10,499 nt of DNA from Candidatus Elarobacter sp. (GTDB lineage: Bacteria > Vulcanimicrobiota > Vulcanimicrobiia > Vulcanimicrobiales > Vulcanimicrobiaceae). Made by a program: the position numbers and the translations under genes. A model generated the notes under the pieces. It was not told the DNA's origin, ran no database searches, and worked only from the letters and a program-made list of their open reading frames with translations. Shown here piece by piece: positions 6,568 to 10,499 of the stretch (positions are counted from its first letter, which is position 1; the number at the start of each line of letters is the position of its first letter). Location: contig JASLGJ010000373.1 of the NCBI GenBank assembly GCA_030150085.1, forward strand, positions 1-10,499, in the 5' to 3' direction.

Positions 6568-8070
6568 ATGCTCGGTCGCACCATTCGCCCGCTCGTCGTG
6601 ACGGTCGCTCTGGTACTCGTGGCCCTGCCGGTCTTGGTCGTCGGCGGGTTCTTCGTGCGCGGCTTGGTCGACGCGTCGTTCCACACCGCCGAGCAGGTGC
6701 GCGCGGCGCGCACGCTGGGCTTCGCGGCGCAGCGCTACCAGCTCGACGAGGAGACCGGCATCCGCGGGTACGCCGCGACGCGCCAGCGGCTGTTCCTGCA
6801 GCCCTACCGCGAGTCGCAGCCCAAGCTCGACGCGACGCTGACCGGCTTGCGCGCCGCGCTGAGCGCGCTCGGCCTGAGCGACGGCGCGGCCGCGGCGGAC
6901 GAGGCGCGCGCGCTCAACCGCGAGTGGCTGGGGCGGGTGGCCGAGCCGCTGCTGGCGCGCCCGCGCGACGCGCTGGCGGTCCAGCGCTACGGCAAGACGC
7001 TGGTGGACCGCTTCCGCGCGCGGCTGGCCCTCGTCGACGGCGTCCTGGCGAACCGCGAGCGCGCGCTCGACGCCGAGACGCAGGCCGCGATCGACCGCAT
7101 CGACCTGCTGGTGCTGAGCGCCGTCGTGCTGATCGTGCTGATCGGGCTGCTGCTGGGCGTCGCGCAGGCGCGCTTGGGCCGCCGGCTCGAGGCGCGCGAG
7201 CGCGAGTCGGCCGCGCTGCGCGCCGCGTACGAGACCGAGAAGCGCGTCGCCGACACGCTCCAGGACGCGTTCCTGCAGAAGCCGCTCCCCGCGCTCACCG
7301 GCGTCGCCTTCAGCGCCACCTACGTCCCGGCGACCGAGGAAGCCAAGGTCGGCGGCGACTGGTACGAGGGCGTCGAGCTGCCCGGCGGCCGGGTGATGTT
7401 CGCGATCGGCGACGTGGCCGGGCACGGCCTGGAAGCGGCGGTCGCGATGAACCGCGCGCGCCAGTCGCTCGTCTCGGCCGCGCTGGTCGATCCCGACCCG
7501 GCCGCGATGCTGGGCCGGGTCAACGCCGAGCTGATGCGCCAGGCCGGGCGGATGGTGACCGCCGTGTGCGGCTACGCCGACTCGCGCAGCTTCGAGTTCA
7601 CCTACGCCACCGCCGGCCACCCGCCGCCGGTGCTGATCGAGCCGGGCCGGGCCCCGCGCATGCTGGAGTGCGGCGGGCTGCCGATGGGCGTGATCGACGT
7701 GCCGGGCTATCAGACGTTCACCGTGCAGAGCGTGCCGGGCGCGATGCTGGTGCTCTACACCGACGGCGCGGTCGAGCACTCGCGCGACGTGATCGCGGGC
7801 GAGACGATGCTGCTCGACGCCGTCGCACAGGCCGTCGCGGCCGGCCGCGGCGAGCCCGCGACGGCGATCCGCGACCGGATCTTCAGCGGCCGCAGCGTGG
7901 GCGACGACGTCGCGATCCTGACCATCTCGTTCGTCGCGCGCGCGGCCGGCGCGAGCGACGGCGCGGCCGGCGCGGCGGTGGTGGCGAGCGGCTCGCGCGG
8001 CGGCACGCTGCCGCTGGGCGGTTCGGTCGTCTCGCTGCTGGAAGCGCTGCGGCGCCGGAGGGCGGCGTGA
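6568..8070 (+). CDS. Membrane CHASE3-like sensor with SpoIIE/PP2C-type serine phosphatase domain
   Basis: The 500-residue protein has an N-terminal membrane helix (about 9-32), an extracytoplasmic helical region (about 35-175) containing QLDEETGIRGYAAT and LFLQPYRE as in CHASE3 sensors, a second membrane helix (about 179-201), a charged linker likely to be a signalling coiled coil (202-235), and a SpoIIE-type PP2C domain (about 240-455). Putative metal-binding aspartates are D264 (GGDWYE), D282 (GDVAGHG), D399 (YTDG) and D446/D447 (GDD). Such phosphatases dephosphorylate a STAS antagonist, releasing the partner of an RsbW-type kinase. That fits the two genes downstream, the first joined by a GTGA overlap. 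The tail (about 459-500) is Ala/Gly-rich. Start is ATG at 6568, with no Shine-Dalgarno. The signal sensed by the extracytoplasmic part is unknown. Confidence 0.9.
   Translation: MLGRTIRPLVVTVALVLVALPVLVVGGFFVRGLVDASFHTAEQVRAARTLGFAAQRYQLDEETGIRGYAATRQRLFLQPYRESQPKLDATLTGLRAALSALGLSDGAAAADEARALNREWLGRVAEPLLARPRDALAVQRYGKTLVDRFRARLALVDGVLANRERALDAETQAAIDRIDLLVLSAVVLIVLIGLLLGVAQARLGRRLEARERESAALRAAYETEKRVADTLQDAFLQKPLPALTGVAFSATYVPATEEAKVGGDWYEGVELPGGRVMFAIGDVAGHGLEAAVAMNRARQSLVSAALVDPDPAAMLGRVNAELMRQAGRMVTAVCGYADSRSFEFTYATAGHPPPVLIEPGRAPRMLECGGLPMGVIDVPGYQTFTVQSVPGAMLVLYTDGAVEHSRDVIAGETMLLDAVAQAVAAGRGEPATAIRDRIFSGRSVGDDVAILTISFVARAAGASDGAAGAAVVASGSRGGTLPLGGSVVSLLEALRRRRAA
8057..8062 (+). promoter_or_regulatory. 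Ribosome binding site for the STAS gene, inside the phosphatase gene
   Basis: GGAGGG lies four bases before the GTG at 8067, within the last codons of the phosphatase gene. It decides the STAS start, since the same reading frame stays open far upstream, and it supports coupled translation. Confidence 0.6.
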
Positions 8071-8399
8071 GCGCCCAGTCCTCGCTGCAGGTGATCCGCC
8101 TGCACGGCGAGCTCGACATCGGGCGGCGCGCCGAGATCGCGCGGGCGCTGCAGCTCGACGGCAGCCGCAACGGGGTCCTGCTCGACTTCGCCGAGGTCTC
8201 GTACGCCGACTCGACCGTGATCGCCGAGCTGCTGCGCTTCCGGGCCGACGCGCGCAAGGCCGAGCGGCCCGTCGCGCTGCTGATCGGGAGCCGCCAGTTC
8301 GAGCGCCTGCTGCAGTACGCCGGGCTGACCGAGGCCTTCGCGGTGTTCGCGGACCGCGGCGCGGCGCTGACCTCGCTCAGCACGCCGGAACGGGCGTGA
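8067..8399 (+). CDS. STAS-domain anti-anti-sigma-type antagonist (SpoIIAA/RsbV-like)
   Basis: The 110-residue protein consists of one STAS domain: beta strand LQVIRLHGELDIG (7-19), helix RRAEIARALQL, strand GVLLDFAEV, then YADSTVIAELL. S49 (or T50) occupies the position of the phosphorylated Ser of SpoIIAA/RsbV antagonists. C-terminal elements are VALLIGSRQFERLLQYAGL and the strand AFAVF. In this family the unphosphorylated form binds the HATPase kinase and frees its target; the kinase phosphorylates the Ser and a PP2C phosphatase reverses this. Both partners are encoded on either side. GTG at 8067 is chosen because GGAGGG precedes it and the start overlaps the phosphatase stop as GTGA. The stop overlaps the next start in the same way. 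Confidence 0.88.
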   Translation: MSAQSSLQVIRLHGELDIGRRAEIARALQLDGSRNGVLLDFAEVSYADSTVIAELLRFRADARKAERPVALLIGSRQFERLLQYAGLTEAFAVFADRGAALTSLSTPERA

Positions 8400-8812
8400 G
8401 CGGGCGCGGCGAGCTGCGCCTCAGCCACGCCGCGCGGCCGGACGCCGTGCGCCCGCTGCGCCACGCGCTGCGCGGCTTCCTCGACGCGCTCGAGCTCGAC
8501 GGCGACCTGCGCGACGACGTCCTGACCGCGGTCGGCGAAGCGCTCGCCAACTCCGTCGAGCACGCCTACGACGAGCGCGAGCCCGCCGGTACGCTGGAGC
8601 TGTACGTGCGCACCGACGACGAAGCCGGTCCGACCTTGCTGGTCGACGTGATCGACCGCGGGCACTTCATCGACCGCGAGCTGCGCGCGGGGCGCGGGCT
8701 GGGCCTGCGCATCGTGCGCGCGATCGCGCGCACCGTCTCGATCGACACCGAGGGCGGCACGCGCGTGCGGATGATCTTCGACGCGCGCCCGTCGGCGGCG
8801 CCGTCGCGCTAG
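8396..8812 (+). CDS. RsbW/SpoIIAB-type HATPase serine kinase (anti-sigma-factor-like)
   Basis: The 138-residue protein is a stand-alone GHKL ATPase domain, the usual size for RsbW-like switch kinases. The N box VGEALANSVEHAY has E48 and N52, matching the general base and Mg-binding residue of SpoIIAB. The G1-like box is DVIDRG (D87, G89), the G2 box GRGLGLRIV (99-107), and the domain closes with GGTRVRMIF (120-128). No His phosphoacceptor domain is present, so it is not a sensor kinase. It should phosphorylate the STAS protein encoded just upstream and bind an unidentified target; no sigma factor gene adjoins it. Start GTG (8396) overlaps the STAS stop as GTGA and GGAACGGGC lies just upstream. 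The stop TAG shares CTAG with the convergent SCO gene. Confidence 0.88.
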   Translation: MSGRGELRLSHAARPDAVRPLRHALRGFLDALELDGDLRDDVLTAVGEALANSVEHAYDEREPAGTLELYVRTDDEAGPTLLVDVIDRGHFIDRELRAGRGLGLRIVRAIARTVSIDTEGGTRVRMIFDARPSAAPSR

Positions 8813-9354
8813 CCGCGCGCGAGCAGTCCCAGCAGCTCGCGGTCGGCGTTGGTCGAGAGCAGGACCAGGCGGCGCGGGCGCCCGTCGCGCCCGAGCACGT
8901 AGCAGAACGCGCCGTGGAAGCTGCCGTCGAGCCGGTAGACGTTGAAGGCGTCCAGGAACGCCCGCACGTCGGCCGGCTTGCCGCTGGCCCAGCGCCAGCG
9001 CCGCGAGTCGGCCGCGAACGCGCGCGCCAGGGCGGCCATCGCGATCGGCGGGTCGTTCTCGGGCTCGAGCGTCACGGTCAGCAGGCGCGCGTCGACGCGC
9101 GCCCGCGCCAGCTCGGCCGCGAGCTTGGCGAACAGCCCTTCCGCGATCGGGCAGGCGTCGCCGCAGCGCGTCGCGACGAAGATCAGCGCGGTCGGCTTGC
9201 GCAGCTCGCGCAGGGTGAACGCCGCGCCGGTCTGGTCGACCAGCGGAACGTCGCGCGCGACGCGCCCCACCCCGGCCGCGGAGGGAGCCGCCGCGGCCGG
9301 GGCTGCGCACGCGAGCGCGAGGCCGAGCGCGAGCGCGAGCGGCCGCACCCGCAT
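8809..9354 (-). CDS. SCO1/SenC family copper chaperone-like thioredoxin-fold protein
   Basis: SCO proteins deliver copper to the CuA site of cytochrome oxidase or act as envelope thiol reductants. The 181-residue product starts with a signal sequence (MRVRPLALALGLALACAAPA, then AAA). C16 is preceded by ALA, a poor lipobox, so cleavage may be signal peptidase I (after about residue 23) or lipoprotein type. The thioredoxin-like domain contains ALIFVATRCGDACPIAEGL with C64xxxC68-Pro, and H147 in GSFHGAFCYVLGRDG. Cys, Cys and His are the three SCO copper ligands, all present. The family's TVTLDPE appears as TVTLEPE. Start is ATG at 9354, sharing its A with the cupredoxin stop (TGATG), so translation is probably coupled. 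The stop shares CTAG with the convergent HATPase gene. The frame stays open far upstream, but the signal peptide fixes this start. Confidence 0.87.
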   Translation of the reverse strand: MRVRPLALALGLALACAAPAAAAPSAAGVGRVARDVPLVDQTGAAFTLRELRKPTALIFVATRCGDACPIAEGLFAKLAAELARARVDARLLTVTLEPENDPPIAMAALARAFAADSRRWRWASGKPADVRAFLDAFNVYRLDGSFHGAFCYVLGRDGRPRRLVLLSTNADRELLGLLARG

Positions 9355-9977
9355 CAGTAGCCGGTTCCGATCGGCGGGGCGGTGGTGCTGGGCGCCGGGG
9401 TGGCTTGCGGACCGGGCGTCGCGCCGGCCGCGACGACCAGCACGGTGCGCATCGTGTCCGAGGCGTAGTGGTAGGCGCAGCCCAGCCAGTAGGTGCCCGC
9501 GGCGAGCGTGAACGGCCCGGCCAGCGTGCCCGGGGCGATCGAGCCGGTGTTGAAGCCCGCGCCGATCGTCGAGCCGCCCGAGGCGGTCAGGCTGAGCGGC
9601 GGGTTGGCGCTGAAACCGCTCGCGGCGCTGGTCGAGACCACGCCCAGCGTGTGCGGAACGTTGCCGGCCTGCCCGTTGCGCACCATGATCTGGCTGCCGG
9701 GCGCGAAGGCCAGCGTCTGCGAGTAGAGCGACTGCGTGTACCCGCCGACCGCGCCGAACGTCGGGTCGACCAGCGAGCCCATCGCCGTCGAAGGGAGCGC
9801 CATCGTGACGATCTGCTGGCTGGAAGGCGACGGCGTCACGACCGGCGTGGGCGTCACGACGGGCGGGTTGACGACGCCGCCGCCGCCGCCGGTCGTACCG
9901 CCGCCGCCCCCGCCGCAGGCGGCGAGCGAAGCCGCGACGAGCAGCGCGCAGCAGGTGAGCGGAACCTGAGATCTCAT
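9354..9977 (-). CDS. Cupredoxin (plastocyanin-like) lipoprotein
   Basis: This 207-residue exported protein has a signal peptide ending in the lipobox LAAC (C21 lipidated). A low-complexity tether follows (Gly-rich 22-34, then two PVVTP units to about 52). The cupredoxin domain spans about 55-183. Type-1 copper ligands are visible: H109 in NVPHTLGVV, then C167, H170 and M176 in WLGCAYHYASDTM. This is a CxxH-x5-M loop, one residue longer than plastocyanin's CxxH-x4-M. A Pro/Thr/Ala-rich tail ends the protein. It probably carries electrons or binds copper at the outer face of the membrane. ATG at 9977 is preceded by the only textbook Shine-Dalgarno in the window. It is followed with a one-base overlap by the SCO gene and faces a second cupredoxin-like gene, pointing to a copper or respiratory module. 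Confidence 0.88.
   Translation of the reverse strand: MRSQVPLTCCALLVAASLAACGGGGGGTTGGGGGVVNPPVVTPTPVVTPSPSSQQIVTMALPSTAMGSLVDPTFGAVGGYTQSLYSQTLAFAPGSQIMVRNGQAGNVPHTLGVVSTSAASGFSANPPLSLTASGGSTIGAGFNTGSIAPGTLAGPFTLAAGTYWLGCAYHYASDTMRTVLVVAAGATPGPQATPAPSTTAPPIGTGY
9832..9867. repeat. Two tandem 18-bp units in the cupredoxin tether
   Basis: Units 9832-9849 and 9850-9867 match at 16 of 18 positions. They encode two successive PVVTP(T/S) hexapeptides in the flexible linker after the lipobox. Copy number could vary between strains. A GC-rich triplet tract encoding the polyglycine stretch lies just beside it (about 9878-9920). Confidence 0.7.
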
Positions 9978-9981
9978 GGAA

Positions 9982-9989
9982 CCTCCTCC
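9982..9989 (-). promoter_or_regulatory. Strong Shine-Dalgarno for the cupredoxin lipoprotein gene
   Basis: On the - strand GGAGGAGG ends four bases before the ATG at 9977. It is the only near-perfect anti-16S match I see directly before an ATG start in this window, suggesting high translation of the cupredoxin. Confidence 0.75.
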
Positions 9990-10021
9990 GAGCGGAATCT
10001 TGTGCCCTCACCGTAGTCCCA

Positions 10022-10068
10022 CGACATGAAGCGATTCTGAAAGCGCGTTTCAGGAACGCTTCACGTCG
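10022..10068. promoter_or_regulatory. 47-bp near-perfect dyad between two divergent cupredoxin-like genes; candidate operator
   Basis: Nested arms share one centre at 10045: CGAC (10022-10025) with GTCG (10065-10068), TGAAGCG (10027-10033) with CGCTTCA (10057-10063), and CTGAAA (10037-10042) with TTTCAG (10048-10053) around GCGCG. The half-site TGAA(A)GCG occurs twice on each side. It lies in the 109-bp gap between two 5' ends, 45 bp from one start codon and 19 bp from the other, so a terminator is unlikely. A two-site operator for a dimeric regulator, or a leader hairpin of the right-hand gene, are the main options. I see no clear -35/-10 in the gap. Confidence 0.6.
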
Positions 10069-10086
10069 GGGTGCGACGATCGGCGC

Positions 10087-10499
10087 ATGCGAACCACCCT
10101 GTTCGGACTGGGACTGATCTGCGCGCTGGCCGGCTGTACCGCCGGCGCGCCCGCCGCGGGCGGCACGAGCGCCGCCGCGGGCGCGCAGACGACCACCATC
10201 GACGTGTCGCTCACGACGTCGACGGTCGTGGCGACGCCCTACGGCAGCAGCGGCGGCTACACGCCGCCCGTCACGACGGTCGCGCTCGGCGGCAGCGTGC
10301 GCTTCGTCAACCTCGACGGCTTCGCGCACACCGCGACCGCGCGGGGCGCGAGCGCGAGCGCCTTTCCGCCCGCGGCGCCGTTCGCGAGCAGCGCGCTGAG
10401 CGCGTCGGGCGACCGCCTCTCGGCCGGCTGGAGCAGCGGCACCCTGGCCGCCGGCGCGGCCTCGCCCCCGCTGCTCGCCGACGCGCCGGGCACGTACCT
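10087..10499 (+). CDS. Second cupredoxin-like lipoprotein, 3' end outside the window
   Basis: The frame is open for 137 codons from ATG 10087 to the window edge. The N terminus MRTTLFGLGLICALAGC is a lipoprotein signal with lipobox LAGC (C17), followed by an Ala/Gly linker. A beta-rich domain begins near residue 36 and contains VALGGSVRFVNLDGFAHTATA, in which H81 fits the first copper ligand of a plastocyanin fold. The visible end, APGTY, aligns with AAGTYWLGC of the neighbouring cupredoxin, so the Cys/His/Met ligand loop is expected a few residues past the edge but is not seen. The region between H81 and the edge is longer than the minimal fold and rich in Ser/Ala. It is transcribed divergently from the first cupredoxin across the 47-bp dyad. 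No Shine-Dalgarno is visible. The domain call is an inference from a partial sequence. Confidence 0.75.
   Translation, partial: MRTTLFGLGLICALAGCTAGAPAAGGTSAAAGAQTTTIDVSLTTSTVVATPYGSSGGYTPPVTTVALGGSVRFVNLDGFAHTATARGASASAFPPAAPFASSALSASGDRLSAGWSSGTLAAGAASPPLLADAPGTY

Noticed and set aside
4841..6601. Long + strand open frame (586 codons) across the aldehyde dehydrogenase gene
   Set aside because: It is antisense to a complete ALDH with all catalytic residues; the translation is compositionally biased and resembles no family I know.
6924..8066. Open frame upstream of the STAS start, inside the phosphatase gene
   Set aside because: It is the same frame as the STAS gene but reads Arg/Gly/Ala-rich nonsense over the phosphatase. 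The Shine-Dalgarno at 8057 and the GTGA overlap define the STAS start at 8067.
9310..9342. GCGAGC-rich tract as a possible repeat element
   Set aside because: It encodes the Leu/Ala core of the SCO signal peptide; codon bias in a hydrophobic LALAL stretch explains it.
10053..10086. GGAAC as a possible ECF sigma -35 element before the second cupredoxin
   Set aside because: GGAAC lies inside the large dyad and no matching -10 is convincing at the right distance before the ATG, so it was not called.
9355..10329. Upstream extension of the SCO frame to give a 506-residue protein
   Set aside because: The extension runs through the cupredoxin gene in another frame and is Arg/Ala-rich. A signal peptide at the ATG at 9354 and the TGATG overlap mark the real start.
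10257..10493. 78-codon - strand open frame at the right edge
   Set aside because: It is antisense to the lipoprotein gene starting at 10087, which has a clear signal peptide and cupredoxin-like segment; no domain is visible in the antisense frame.

Overview
The window is very GC-rich (roughly 70% by eye) and almost completely coding. Many genes start with GTG, coding sequences overlap or abut, and only one gene has a textbook Shine-Dalgarno. It looks chromosomal and bacterial: I see no transposase, integrase, phage gene, tRNA, rRNA or CRISPR array. The organism cannot be fixed from this sequence. A high-GC lineage such as an actinobacterium or Candidatus Eremiobacterota/Vulcanimicrobiota would fit the gene mix, but that is a low-confidence inference.

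Left part (1-2470). The window opens inside a ketopantoate reductase gene (panE-like, + strand). It converges on a small Cys/His-rich gene, and the two share a CTAG stop palindrome. A 112-bp gap with two perfect or near-perfect hairpins separates this from an EgtB-like non-heme iron sulfoxide synthase gene on the - strand. The larger hairpin is a good candidate terminator for the - strand run of genes.

Middle part (2471-6567). Reading on the - strand in the direction of transcription, an NAD(P)+ aldehyde dehydrogenase, a soluble PAS-PAS-GAF-GGDEF-EAL c-di-GMP protein and the EgtB-like enzyme follow one another with gaps of 28 and 53 bp. They may form one operon ending at the 1137-1165 hairpin. 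The aldehyde dehydrogenase is divergent from the next cluster, with 77 bp between the start codons.

Right-centre part (6568-8812, + strand). Three genes joined by GTGA start/stop overlaps encode a membrane CHASE3-like sensor with a SpoIIE/PP2C phosphatase, a STAS-domain antagonist with a candidate phospho-Ser, and an RsbW-type HATPase kinase. This is a complete partner-switching module with no sigma factor beside it. Its output is unknown; the nearest plausible regulator is the divergent c-di-GMP protein.

Right end (8809-10499). A - strand pair encodes a cupredoxin lipoprotein with a visible His/Cys/His/Met type-1 copper ligand set and a SCO/SenC-type copper chaperone, coupled by a TGATG stop/start. 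A second, apparently related cupredoxin-like lipoprotein is transcribed divergently and runs off the window. Between the two cupredoxin genes lies a 47-bp near-perfect dyad, the most striking non-coding element here and a candidate operator for a copper or redox-responsive module.
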